Part shown: positions 23,021 to 34,718 of the stretch, piece after piece
Numbering within the stretch: position 1 is the stretch's first letter
Layout of the letters: every line of letters starts with the position of its first letter
Assembly (NCBI RefSeq): GCF_016906535.1
Contig: NC_057380.1
Span: forward strand, 1,984,001-2,048,000
Source of the DNA: Rhizoctonia solani
Taxonomy: Eukaryota; Basidiomycota; Agaricomycetes; Cantharellales; Ceratobasidiaceae
Direction of reading: 5' to 3'
DNA: 64,000 nt
The notes under the pieces: generated by a model
Seen by the model: the letters and a program-made list of their open reading frames with translations, nothing else
Database searches by the model: none
What the model was told of the DNA's origin: nothing
Translations under genes and position numbers: made by a program

Positions 23021-25807
23021 GCCTAATGCTTCTACATGCTTGCTTTGATCTATACATCCTCAGGTCTCAAGGGCCGTCATGGTAACGGCCCTGTTCTAAT
23101 GGTTCAACCGTACTAAATGATCAGCAAGTATACACAATCAACGTGTGATCATTCAGGGTAATTAATAATCACGTGATTACATGAGGCACCGGCCATTTCT
23201 GAGCAGGCATAGCGTGTTTTCGTCCACTGCCAGCGTCCTCGAGAGTCACGAGATTGTCATCAAACTCGACATAAAGAATTCGTTTGGTATTGAGCTTTAT
23301 TCTCGCCCTACACCCTCCTATCGTAGTGGCTTCGAAAGCATATCTTCAATTCTCAAGTCCGTGGCCTCTGACTTCGGCATAAGGCTGGGCTTATTCTAAG
23401 CCTGTTTTTGACGGTTACAAAGAGTGCTGAGTTAGCAAGTAACTCAAAAAATGACTACAGTACATGACTTGACTGACAATCACCCTATCATGGATACTGA
23501 ATATACTTGGTTGGGCGAACCAACCGCAGGCCTAGGATTCGGACTATGGATGCGCTTGTCTCTGGCACTACGTATACTGTACGTCATATGGCCAGTACGT
23601 CAATTGCGTACTTGAAATGCCGTGTTTGATAGCGTTTGTCTCAATGGATACAGATGTATCTAATCATCAATCGTGGATATCATGGTCAGTTCTGCTGATC
23701 TATGGTCTATGATCTATGGTCTGATCAATTTCTTCTGACAGCTCACAATCGCTCCAAATGACAACATGAGCCCTCAACTTTACGGCATTTTCTATCAATT
23801 TGGCTACTGATGTTTCTTCCGTCTGATATCCTATCTAACCTTCAAGTGGTTCTCATAATGTTAATTCAAGATCTAGGGCTAATTAACTCTACGCTTATCA
23901 AAACGTCGCACGTCTTCTTGGCATGTTTTCTTGGCTCCAGCAATACACAGACTCTAAGTAGCTCTTGGAAAACCTTGCTTAGCCTCAAGTCAATCACAGG
24001 TCTGAGGTTTACGTCTATTGGAGCTCCTTAATTTAAATGATCATCTGATTCTCATTGATGGTTTATCCCAATTACACTTACTGTACAACCTGTGTACACA
24101 TAATTTCTACGCTGGGAACTTCGGCCAATAAACACAAACCCATATCCGAGCCCTTTGATCTGAGCGCAGAGCACAATTAGCCCGTTTCGTTACAGCTAAT
24201 ATACTCAGGTGCAGGTTCCACGTGGGTGAACTGGGTGCGGGTTAGAATGTGCTGCTACCGAAGACTCGGAGTAGATCAGCCACTATGACTGACATTTTCC
24301 TCTATCATACAATGGCAAAATGAAACACTTTACTTGCATCATTCCTCATCCCGCTCACTGGAGAGGTTTTTTTTTAGATATGGGACACTTTAAGCGCTCT
24401 AATATCCCGATCTCACCTCAATGTATGCGATTGTTAGTCAGTGTACCCGAATCCGTGGATACTATTCTGTGATGTTGATACGTGTCATGCGCCTTACTGG
24501 CAGACCAAGAGTGTTCTACAAGATAGCAGTTGATTGGTTTTCGTTAAATTCTCATTTTTTGGCGTATCTTCTTCGTGACACTGCATGTCAACTTTTGGTT
24601 GTTCATGCCAGTGTGTTATCATAAAAAGTCATTCCGATGATCATAGCGCTTGGCTAAGCCTGTGAGAAATCGGATCCTTCTCAAACCACGAGGCCAAGGT
24701 AACTCATGCTAACGCGCTGCCCCAAATGATGGCTAACTTCCTTGAAAGGTATGTTATAATTTCATCTTAATGAATGTCGTGATGTAAAAGCAACCCTTCC
24801 TAGGATACCACACTTCTCCACTTCACGTGCCAACGGGCATTTCGGTGTTATTTCATTCAACAGATACCCATTTTAGTGAGCCTCTTATCCCATAATTGGT
24901 CTTATGGCGGCACAGATGCCACAGATGGCAACGTGACCGAGTTCGTCCTCGAAAATCGTGTTCGGATCTTTGGGGCTGTATCGGAGATCGGTATGAGCCC
25001 GATACGGGAATATCAAATTAATTACCATGTTGGATTGTGGGAATCCTTGGTGGGATATCTTCTCAAGAAGGTCTGACTGATCAGATGAAAAGATCAACTC
25101 GTATATGCCTTGGATATAATTACCTATGCACACACACGCTACTATATATATGGAGACTGATATAATGCTTTTATGAGACAACCAAGCATAGTGTATGAGC
25201 GTTATTTATTGTCTACGCATGCATAGTGATGCACAATTTAAATATGGTAGGTAAGTACCAAACTTCTTCATAACCGAGATCACCGGTGATAAATCAAGGG
25301 GACAACAAACAATACCGCGCAGAAACTTGTATCTATGCAGCTTTACTCATAAGAGAAGCCATGGGAGGAGCTGAGTCGGGTAGATAGCGTGGTCGAGTGG
25401 ATGTAGTGGAGTTAATTCATCATGGGTGATTAATTTGAGAGCTATAATGGGTGGCTGTGTGCAGATCAAAATAGCGGCTGTGTCAAAACAAACATACCTT
25501 TTCCGATAACCCCACGTCACCGAAGCATCAGGCTGAACCCTTGGCGGCGGTACACTTCGGCTTGACAACCAGCCTCTATTTAGCCGTAGGTCTGTCCATA
25601 TCATGTTATCCAGTTCTCCCACCTCCATCCAACACCAACCAGACACGCGTCAGGCTCGCAGTCTCTCGTGTATATTTCGGCCATAAATCCATATTATCTG
25701 TGGGCGATTAGATCAACTTCCTCGAGAATTGATTGAGTAAGGATTCGCGTGTTCGAACATCGAATTTTGCTGACTTTACCCGCCTTCTGCGAACCAACAG
25801 CACTGCA
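23021..25807. other. intergenic region, no gene recognised
   Basis: About 2.8 kb. Open frames such as 23810-24031 or 24885-25181 have no domain, splice or codon pattern that supports coding. The last ~150 bp are the presumed promoter of the membrane protein gene. Confidence 0.45.
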
Positions 25808-27946
25808 ATGCCCACACTTCCCTTTCTAGGAGCATACGACAGCCTGGAAAGACGTTCTGGAAGCCAGGAAGCGCCGGTGAGCACAACTGATATACACGGA
25901 CTGGCTTAAGTTGATCGACTCGGATATCACTTCCCATCGTCCATGTCCATTTAATCTTACCAGATTCCCAGACAACTCAATGGGTTAAATGCTCGCGCGA
26001 TCGGAAGTATAACTGATTCAACGTGAGTTTATTATTTGGCTATTTAATTCATCCCATCGGTTTAAACTTTGTCTTTAGATCCCGGAGTTTGATAATAGTA
26101 GGAATTACTTGCGGAACTCTTGCAGCTGTTGTTCTACTCGGAATCATAGTATATCTCGTTATACGAAATCGCCGCAAATCCCAGAGCGAGATACAGCATC
26201 GTCGGCATCGCAATTCTGTTCCAGTTTCTTCCCGCATTCGAAATGGCTACACTCGCACTAGAGGGTCAAGCAACTCGACAGCAACATCTGGGGAGCGCTC
26301 AATGGGAGAGGTACCTCAAGGCTACTTCAAGTCTTGGTCCTCGCGTTCAAAAAATGCTTATTTAAGCCTGCCACTTATGGGAATGACTTCGTCAGAAAAT
26401 CTCGCACAAAGTCATAGTCAGCCACAGGGACAACTCTATGATCCCGAGTCAGCAACAGGTCTTCCTGCACCGTCCAAAAATAAATCGAGAAAGTCGACCC
26501 GAGAACGTCTACGCCTGGACACTTCCATTCTGGCCCCATCTCCTAGACTGAGCAACATCCCTTCTCCTCAAAAGCACATGTCCAGCCCCAGACACCGTTC
26601 GTCATCCCTCATGAAAAGCGCAACTACCCGCCCCCTCTTGCAAAATACTTCACTCAATCGCCCAAGCCGAATGCCGGCGGCCAGCCCATCCGCCCCCATG
26701 CTGAACTTCGGGTAGGCGACACTCCCGTGGATATCAATCACGCTCACGTGGTGGTGCGTCAGGCTTCGCCGGACTGGGCTCGTTTGTTCCCCCACCGCCA
26801 CCTTCTTGGGCTTCGATCTGGCCGACCGAGAGTGGGTGGACTGGGCCTGGAGGAGAGCCCAGTATTCGTGATGAAGATTTTGGATCAGATTCGGGAGAGG
26901 ATTGTGACGAAAAGAAACCCAGGACGGATTCATCCGGGGACGATTTTGACCCAGAAAACCTACGACTAGATCACTCGGATGGGGAGGACGAGGGCGATTC
27001 CAAAGTACAATATGCCATGGATAAACGGACAAGGAACGGCACACCTGAACCATTCAGGTTAACTCCGATGGCACTACAGGGCAATGGAAACCCCCGGGGG
27101 AGCATGGACGACGTGAGCACGCCCTTGTCCGAGGGGATTACATCTCAATTCCCCATGTCATCTCCCCGTACTATCCCAGTGGAATTAAAATCCCCTACTC
27201 TCGATCTTCAGGACGACTTTACTACCCATACAGACCAAGGCCAATCTCTTGCCCGCACAGCAACCGGGCGATTAACGCTTGCATTCGGATCCAAGTCTAC
27301 GCTCTCGGAGAAGGCTCAACGCTCGAATACGAAGTCGTCGTCTCGCTCGGGCAGGACAACCCGATCGAGTCCTTCCAAGACACATAGTCGTAATGCATCA
27401 TCAACTCATTTATCCGTTGCCCGTTCGGGCACTCGGGTGACCCGCTCAAGCACTGTGCGCACCGAAAGGAGTGATTGGACCGACCCTCCTGAAACTCCCG
27501 TCTCGACTATCAGCGGTCATGTCATGTCCGCTCTCACAGGGCACGTAACCACCCCCTTGCTGCGTAGTATGGATTCGTTGAGAAGGGCTGGGTCCGAATA
27601 TTTTAGGCAACGCGGGAATGACGGCGGCGCTCCGGAGCCGCCGATGCCTAGTCTCCCTGTTTCTGGGGTGCCTCATCCCTCGGGATCAAGCCCGAGGTCT
27701 GTTTCTGTGAGAAAGCTGCCTGATGTACCACCCGTTCCTCCCATCCCTCAACGGTATGCAACCGAGCCCCGGCCACTACCGGTCCCTGAACCTCTCAGTT
27801 CTCTACTTCCGGCGCCCCCCATTCCACGATCAGCGTCTCTAAAGGTGGACCTCGATGAAAAGGAGAGTGCACCCACTCATCCTCTATCGATGGGAGCCAC
27901 CCCATCAGGTATACGACCACTTCCTGTTCTTCCTGTCACCCAATGA
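25808..27946 (+). CDS. single-pass membrane protein with long Ser/Pro-rich cytoplasmic tail, frameshifted
   Basis: Exon 1 is 25808-25876 (MPTLPFLGAYDSLERRSG), exon 2 is 25964-26022, and exon 3 starts at 26079. A hydrophobic segment, LIIVGITCGTLAAVVLLGII then VYLVI, is followed at once by basic RNRRKS, the usual stop-transfer pattern. The visible part before it is only ~45 residues. The tail of ~550 residues is rich in Ser, Pro and Arg, with acidic DSGEDCDEKK and proline motifs (VPPVPPIPQ, LPAPPIPRS) that could bind SH3 domains. The form resembles fungal single-pass wall-sensor or polarity proteins of Mid2/Skg6 type, but no family was established. The reading moves from one frame to a second near 26690 and a third near 26780, so two one-base shifts are needed to reach the stop at 27946. 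Confidence 0.65.
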
Positions 27947-28900
27947 GCCTCTTATCGCATCCATATATCATTTTCTATTTATTCTTAGAGTCCTTCGTCT
28001 CAACCATGCATGTTCCATTGATTCGTTTTGGGATTTTTCGATTTAAATATTTCGTCAGCTCCAGCTGAGCATTATTTGACATCCGTGTCCATATTTTCTT
28101 GATTTTTATTCTATTTATTATTCCCTTTTCGACATATCACTTCTCTGGGTCCATGGAACTCTACCTGTGTTGTATACTAGTTCATATGCATCATACTTCG
28201 GATTGTCTATTGCTGCTGCTTTGGTATGGCCATTAATTTATTTAAAACATACCTAGTTGGTAATATCTCATGCTATTTTTGCCTGTTCCCTGTTATATGC
28301 GCATTGAAATCTGCCGTTTGTGCCAACCTGTTACTTACTGTTTGATTGAGGGAGTCCTATGGGTGCAGGGGATGTACACGGGACCGAGATCGCGTCTGAA
28401 GATGATTTGGTACATTTACACGAATCTTTTGCCGTTTGATAAGATATCTGTCCGACAATTGTCGTCTTCTAGGCGTCTCAATTCACACTAGGTCTCGGGC
28501 TGTTCATCCTGTTCGGGGCGTTGTAAAGGTATCGGCACTTTTAGATGTTATGACTTGTCAAACCGTTTTTATGCTCTTAGAGGTTTAGAGAACGGCTCTT
28601 ATAGACTATACATGCGATAATTGGGCATAATATACACAATTTTATGATGGCGGTAGGTTGAATATATGCACTCACCCAATGAGATCATCTGGTATGCACT
28701 GTGATAGGTAGAAGGTTTAAAATTTCGACCGCAGTAGCTGGAGACTTTCGGCGTATGGATCGTGACATCGTGGCTTAGGTTACAAAATGGTGTAATAGCA
28801 ATGCTGGTGTTTTCCTATGAAATTAGCTTTAAATTGATTCAGTTTACAAGTTTCTTTAGGCCATACATGATCGGTACTTCATCAAACATCTGGGAGATAT
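27947..28900. other. intergenic region between convergent genes
   Basis: About 950 bp holding the 3' ends of the convergent membrane protein and GMC genes; T-rich, with nothing else recognised. Confidence 0.5.
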
Positions 28901-30967
28901 TCAGTCGTACAAAATAGGTGTCACTTTTCCAGGATGAGCCACAAGGACAACAGGTCTATCCAAGAATTTCTCCTCTTGCGAGCTCATATCAAGTCTGTAT
29001 ATAAAGAGTCCCTGAGGCACATTCGCCTCCCGTTGCCACGAATATTCTTGGCCTGGCGCCAGGACAACTGCCTCCTCCGCATTACCACTCTTTCCACGCG
29101 GTTTCTGATAGGAGAGGAAAACTCGAACCTTGGCGCTTGTTTGATTAACGGTGTAAACGCGCGTATTGTCCTGGACCTTAACTCGAAGTCGTTCATTAAG
29201 ATGGCGAGAGAGACGAATGGCGAGAGCCGCAAGAGTAAGTGTGGGGTTAGCTGCGGGAGAGTGAGGGAAGCATGAAAGGTCACAGACGTAAACTCCATCG
29301 CATATTTCAGGTCGCACTCGAAGATTCGAATCAAGGCAGAACGCGTCCGATTCAAGCTTGCTAACCATGGGCAACGTTCCGAGTTCGTGCGCCACACCCC
29401 CGAGCGGGAGGTATCCGATATCGATCTTTTTCAGGAATTTTTTGTCGTTGACGTCGTTGAATTTGGAGTCCGCTTTCAAGTCCTCGAAGTCAACAAACTC
29501 CAGTCCAGCTGAGCCAACGAGGGCCTTCATAGCAGCTAAAATGAATTTACGCATCTTCTCTTCGCTAAGCGGCATGTTCCTCCTGTTTAGCCGGATCTTT
29601 GGTTCATCATTCTCCAGTACGATGCTGTTGTCTTTGACAAGTTCGTCTTGCAACATAATAACGAAGATGAATTTCGGGAGCTTTGGATCGGGAGATTTCC
29701 CTCTTGGGAGAAATGAGGACGCATCAATGGACATGTTGAATAGGACTATTTGATTATCAATTTTGGCATAGGTTTGTAGCTTCATCGCTCCTAATTCCTC
29801 CCTAAGGGCGGGATTGGTGTAGCGGAATGAAGCTTGGAAGAAAAGGATGTTATGGTCGGTCAGGTGGAGCGCGTTATACTTCCCATCCTGAATTTTAGCT
29901 TTGGTGTGATCGCTTCGAAGTAGGATAGCAGGAGAATGTACGCTCCCCGCGCATAGTACGACCTTTCCGTTTTCGACCCCTTTTCCCGGATTCCTAACAT
30001 TGATAGTAGTATTTTCCCCATTGGCTGCCTTGACGTTTACACCCGTAACAGCACCGTTTGTGTCAAAGTTCAATGATCTAACATCGGCGTTGAGGACAGT
30101 CTTGAAATACTTGTGCTCGGTGAAAACATCGTCTCCGCTGCGACTCTGAACGTCTGTCTTTGGGCGGCTCATAGCAATCTCCAGGATCTTGTCAATAGTA
30201 GAATATGCGCCTTCGGCAAAGTCAAAGTTACGGTCATCCTTGAATTCTGACGCGATTCGGCCCCATTGCCACTGGACACTCGGCTCCACTTCCTGGCATT
30301 TCGAAGTGAGACGATCCATTACGTGTTGATGTGCCCGGCGAGTGGTCGGTAGGGAGACTAGCATGAGGCGCTCGGCTTTGTCGTAATACTGTTCGCGTAG
30401 ATCTTGATAAACTTGGGAGTGATATTTATCTCGGAGGACACTGTCATGGACGCGAGGCGCAAACAATCCCCAGGCAGCGCTACGGCCCCCAAGGCAGTAC
30501 ATGGCACCACCACTCCAGGGGTCTTGCTGCTTAGGATCGCGTTTCGGATCTCCAGGAATTTCGGCATCCTCCTTCTCAAGTTTGGGCTCAAATAAGTATT
30601 GACGCTTGAATTGCTTGAAAAAGGTATCGTTTTGTTGGCCACGATCATTTGCTAATCCAGCAGGACGAGCAGTATTCAAACAGTGAGAATGAAATACCAG
30701 ACCTCCCCTCTCAAGGAGGAGAATCCGCTTCGCGTTCTTTCCGAGCCTAGAGTTGGTGTCGTAGAGGTCGTTTGCTAGAATTCCGCCTCCGATACCAGAG
30801 CCAACAATGATGATATCGTACTCCTCCCAAGCAGCCTCTTTCAGGGTAAGGTTGAAGAACTTTTGCTGGAAAGACTCTCCGTCTGCCGCGGACAAAGCAG
30901 ACCAAGATAAATGTTCAGGTACTTCATCTGATTTTCTCAAATTTCCAGCCCGAACACGGAGCCTCAT
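28901..30967 (-). CDS. GMC-family flavin oxidoreductase
   Basis: 688 codons in one open frame. The FAD-binding beta-alpha-beta motif YDIIIVGSGIGGGILANDL lies at about residues 48-66, and RILLLERGG follows. DPWSGGAMYCLGGRSAAWG matches the second GMC FAD segment, and VVLCAGSVHSPAILLRS the GMC signature region. Near the C-terminus VAHELGTLPM supplies the candidate catalytic His, and CDLSCFPHSPAANPTLTL the partner Asn of the GMC C-terminal domain. GMC enzymes use FAD to oxidise alcohols or sugars. Here the layout is closer to the pyranose-oxidase-like branch than to glucose oxidase, but the substrate is unknown. About 95 residues follow the GMC fold (VRVFLSYQKPRGKSGNAEE and onward), an unassigned C-terminal domain. 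The first Met in this frame is probably not the true start (see the upstream exons). Confidence 0.88.
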   Translation of the reverse strand: MRLRVRAGNLRKSDEVPEHLSWSALSAADGESFQQKFFNLTLKEAAWEEYDIIIVGSGIGGGILANDLYDTNSRLGKNAKRILLLERGGLVFHSHCLNTARPAGLANDRGQQNDTFFKQFKRQYLFEPKLEKEDAEIPGDPKRDPKQQDPWSGGAMYCLGGRSAAWGLFAPRVHDSVLRDKYHSQVYQDLREQYYDKAERLMLVSLPTTRRAHQHVMDRLTSKCQEVEPSVQWQWGRIASEFKDDRNFDFAEGAYSTIDKILEIAMSRPKTDVQSRSGDDVFTEHKYFKTVLNADVRSLNFDTNGAVTGVNVKAANGENTTINVRNPGKGVENGKVVLCAGSVHSPAILLRSDHTKAKIQDGKYNALHLTDHNILFFQASFRYTNPALREELGAMKLQTYAKIDNQIVLFNMSIDASSFLPRGKSPDPKLPKFIFVIMLQDELVKDNSIVLENDEPKIRLNRRNMPLSEEKMRKFILAAMKALVGSAGLEFVDFEDLKADSKFNDVNDKKFLKKIDIGYLPLGGVAHELGTLPMVSKLESDAFCLDSNLRVRPEICDGVYVCDLSCFPHSPAANPTLTLAALAIRLSRHLNERLRVKVQDNTRVYTVNQTSAKVRVFLSYQKPRGKSGNAEEAVVLAPGQEYSWQREANVPQGLFIYRLDMSSQEEKFLDRPVVLVAHPGKVTPILYD

Positions 30968-31876
30968 CCTATAAGCATACGATCCACAAGTAAGCTTCTC
31001 TTCACCAGCGAGTTCAATTATGGGCGTATGCCCAATGAACTCACCTCCTTAGTCAATATTTTGGTGAGAGGGCCTGTCTGCACAGAAATATTTAACTAGC
31101 AGCTCTGCTTTTAATGAGTAACTAACTAACCGTGTCGTTGACTTTTATATAATATCCAGGTTTGTCGTTTGGAATATCCTTTTATACCCATATGGTTGAG
31201 CACAAAATTGAACGGGGGGACAGGGATATTTACTTCAAATAATGCCAAATTTCGCCCCCATTTTTTCCCTTTGCAGCTTCTATGTTCCAAGTTGTGCGTG
31301 AAGACCCCGATGGTACCAGGCTAAGATCTTCCTCCTTCCATGACAAAACATGTTTGCCATCAATGCTCGAGATTCTAAAATCGCCGATACCTTGTTCAGA
31401 AGCAGATACAGGATAAACGATCCACTGTGTACCAAAATCAGATACCTAGAGCTATCAGGTAATACATAGGATGAATACCTTATTCACTGGGCTGTCCGAG
31501 AGGCTCGATAGCTCAGATGCAGCTAATGCGTTATCATCCTTTCTCGATAGCTCGTGCTTCCCGCATGCAGGATTGACTAGGTCAACAAGAGCAATACGGT
31601 ATATCCCGTATCCGGGTACAGAGTTGGACTCAGGCATATCGTGAAGCAACTATAGATGACAATGAGAAGTAGACCTAAGACAAGGGGAGAATTCTGAATA
31701 TTCTTGACTTAGCCATATGCAGTATTTATACAAGTAGAAGGACAATGCTCCAATAGCAAATCGAGTGGAAAATTCTTTCTAAGACTTGATATTACGGGAA
31801 CCCAACTTACGGCGTCCCCCGTTTGCGTAGTAGTTCCCTTGATCGAGGTCGTGAACTGAGGGGGATGCGGCATCAT
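30968..31876 (-). CDS. upstream exons: beta-trefoil (ricin-B-like) region, probably N-terminal to the GMC enzyme
   Basis: Several short exons start at MMPHPPQFTTSIKG (31876). They show three similar units, as in a beta-trefoil: one with YGIYRIALVDLVNPACGKHE ending QWIVYP, one with FRISSIDGKHVLSW ending TWNIE, and one with YYIKVNDT ending GWKFEKI. Each ends in an aromatic/hydrophobic triplet like the QxW motifs of ricin-B lectins, although the classical Gln is kept only in the first. Introns include GTAAGTTGGG after TQTGDA and GTGAGT after LTKE. The last trefoil segment overlaps the start of the GMC frame in a different phase, so one extra base near 30927 is needed to fuse them. An off-by-one exon join near 31230 is also unresolved. 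Separate gene versus fusion is not proved. Confidence 0.55.
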
Positions 31877-33640
31877 CGGACCTTTCCATATGGCTCAAAA
31901 TCAACCCCAATTAAATTGGGCCAGTAGACCGGCTCCTGATATCCATTAGTGCTAGCGGCAAGGGAGTGATAATTATCGAGGCCTTCTGTTCGGCTCCCTG
32001 TCTGAGGGATTATGCTCGGAGACAACAAACTACCAAAATGCTGCCTTTGCAGTATTCTGCGAGCAATCTCTCAGAAGTACGGAGATTTCAGTCTCATTGC
32101 TGCCTGCATGCTCAGTATGACGGGGTTCACTATAGGCAAAGTGCCACTCCGGCATAAAAGCTGAAAAATCCGTCACGAACTTGGTACCGCGCGCGGGATC
32201 AGGCATGATTGCTTGGCTTGGAGTAATAGAAACGAGAACCGAGAATGAGGTATGTGATAAGAGTATTGTATATCAGCTCAGAAACCGGGGTGGTTTTTCC
32301 CCGGAGGACGAGTTAGCCTCCTTCCCCCAGCCGTATGCCCTAGAATCGCGTCGGTTACAAAAGCGAAACCATATTAAGATGATCCGGTTCAAATATATGT
32401 TCACCATGTAATTAAAAAATGTCTGGGGCGATCATGCTGTTTCTGAGGAATATTTCCGTCCATTGAGATTTGGGGGTGAGACATGAAGTGATCATGACGT
32501 CGATGCAAGCCTTATTCACTCAAGATTTACCCGGGCATACAAACTTGCTGGTTCTCTGCACCGATGAGACATTTGAATGCATTCGAATTCAGCGTATTGC
32601 CGTTCCTGGGAGTGGGATCCTATTTGGGACTAAAATTAGTTAAATTAGGCTCCGACATAGGCCACTGTGTAAGTGAGGAATAGATGACGAACGATGATAT
32701 ATAAAATATGGAAGTAAATACGGGAGCTCGAGGGCGTAGTCGTCGGAGGTCAGGTCAGGTGAGGGGTGGGGGACTCGGGGCACCGATAATGCTTCATTAA
32801 TCTCTTTATTCCATCTCTTGCTTATTAGCTGTATCATTCGTGATATTGCCCCAAGCTACCCCAACCAAAAGACCTATTTGCCCATATATAGTATTTGTAC
32901 CCATATTCTTTAAAGATTGGGTACTCGAAAATTTTGCCGTATATATGAGAGAATCGTCTCCTCTCTGTGTCAAAGAACACAGATGACTTAAGACTCGTCA
33001 TTTTATGTGAGTTGCGTGGCTCACTCATGCCTAAGTGTTATGATTCCGATATGGTCAGTATTCTCGGCGTCAAGCCAATGTACGATGTCATGGCTGGGGC
33101 CATGACCAGCGAATGAGAGGGCGCACGACCAGGTCCCATTTTAGGTCATCGATCATCAGAGATTCGATGATGTCACGATTGGAACTCGAAGCCTATACAG
33201 GCACCGGCCGACTGTTATCACTATGGCCAATAAATGCACCCCTATCTGGAATGGGGTAGTAAGTCACACCCGGTGGAGATAAACCTGTGAGATTGATGTT
33301 GGATGTATTTGTACGCACACTAAACCGAGGCTAGAGTAAATCTGTCTTGAGCCGCACTGAAGAAGCCTGGGTCTCTTAATATTTTGCTCGGAGACTTGGT
33401 TTGATTAGGATCAAAGGTATGAAGCAACACTGATCTTTATGGTTAGCTGAAGGCCCCTACACGGATCCGAAATCACCAATACATTTCGTGTATCTAAGTT
33501 TGAGGCATCCGCGTTCACCTACAAAATTGGCCAGTACGACATGTATATACTAGTATATATAGACTTGGGATCTTCAGTGGCCAGTATTTATTCATATAAT
33601 AATTCCAGATATGTGTACTCATTGATATTCTCACACTGAA
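31877..33640. other. intergenic region, no gene recognised
   Basis: About 1.76 kb. Presumed promoter of the trefoil-GMC gene on the left. Short frames such as 32181-32411 show no motif. Confidence 0.45.
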
Positions 33641-33647
33641 GGCTGGC

Positions 33648-33670
33648 AGGGTGCGGAAAATCCGCACCCT
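33648..33670. repeat. perfect 10-bp inverted repeat with 3-bp loop
   Basis: AGGGTGCGGA, loop AAA, TCCGCACCCT. Could be a hairpin near the outer end of the second CACTA element, or a separate small element; the right-hand partner end is not in the window. Confidence 0.7.
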
Positions 33671-33775
33671 TGTTTTTTAGTTTTACAGCTGTTACGGAAA
33701 TAGTATACATTTCGATTTTCCGCCCGACTCGTTGTTTGGAGTTCGTGGGACGTACCACAGATGATACATCACATG

Positions 33776-33844
33776 CACAGGACTTCACCCCCTTTTCGAC
33801 AAAGGGTGTGCGGCGGGCACGGGACTTGGACGGCACGTGTCCAG
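33776..33844 (+). repeat. ~68-bp direct repeat, copy 1
   Basis: Begins ACAGGACTTCACCC and ends GGCACGTGTCCAG. Matches 34205-34273 with a handful of differences; both copies are followed about 50 bp later by a CAGTAAT(A/T)GACCAG block. Such repeated GGAC...GTCC motifs may be subterminal repeats of the second CACTA element. Confidence 0.7.
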
Positions 33845-34204
33845 CCTTTGTCGAGGCATGAACTGGACTTTTTTGTCGCGTTCGGTACAGTAATAGACCA
33901 GGCTGTCCAGCATTTGTCGATTGTCGGGATACAAATGCTGGTCCATTGCTGGACAATATCTCTGCGATGCCTGTGCCCGACACTTTGGGCCTTTCGTTTC
34001 TTTGGGATAAATGGATATATTTATTTGATTACATACATAATTGTTTCATCGTTACATTTCAATCCATTACTCTTCAACACCTAAATAGGATGCGCCCACC
34101 CTCTCCCAGAAGGGGGACGTGTGCGCGTTGTTTGGTATGCTGGTCAGTGCGTCAGAAGCTGCAAATTTCAGGGTACTCACCCAAACACCTACTACCATCA
34201 ACCT

Positions 34205-34273
34205 CCACAGGACTTCACCCCTTTTCAACAAAGGGTGTGCGGCGGGCACGGGACTTGGACAGCATGTGTCCAG
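34205..34273 (+). repeat. ~68-bp direct repeat, copy 2
   Basis: Second copy of the 33776-33844 unit, about 429 bp downstream in the same orientation, ending GCATGTGTCCAG. Confidence 0.7.
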
Positions 34274-34718
34274 ACTTAGATTGGATCTCAGATCATGCTT
34301 TGCTGTGGCGTTGTTGTACAGTAATTGACCAGACTTAGAATAGGAATACGATCTTCAGGGTCTATTTGAAATTTAATGACCATGAGCATCGGGACGACTT
34401 AGACAATTTTGTTCTTCTCCTCACCCGCGCCACAACGTATCGAAGTCAACACCTAGCACACATGGCAAAGTACGATACGGAAATATTACTAAAAGCGAAG
34501 GAAAAGGCTAGAAAGGCAAGTTTAATTCATCTAAGTTTAATTAATTTGAGCTTCACCGTAGTTTACAGTCCAAGAAACGTATCTCTGACTGCTTGCTTGG
34601 CCGGAAGAGGCTCTGCGACTGCTTGAAATGTTATCCATTTTGGTATCACCAGAAGCCAGGGACTATAGCTGCACATTGAAGGACAAACGGTGTCCACCCG
34701 CTGGCCCAACAATGCAAT

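Noticed and set aside
33588..33983. 131-codon minus-strand frame
   Set aside because: Runs across the duplicated repeat and hairpin and has no family resemblance; most likely chance.
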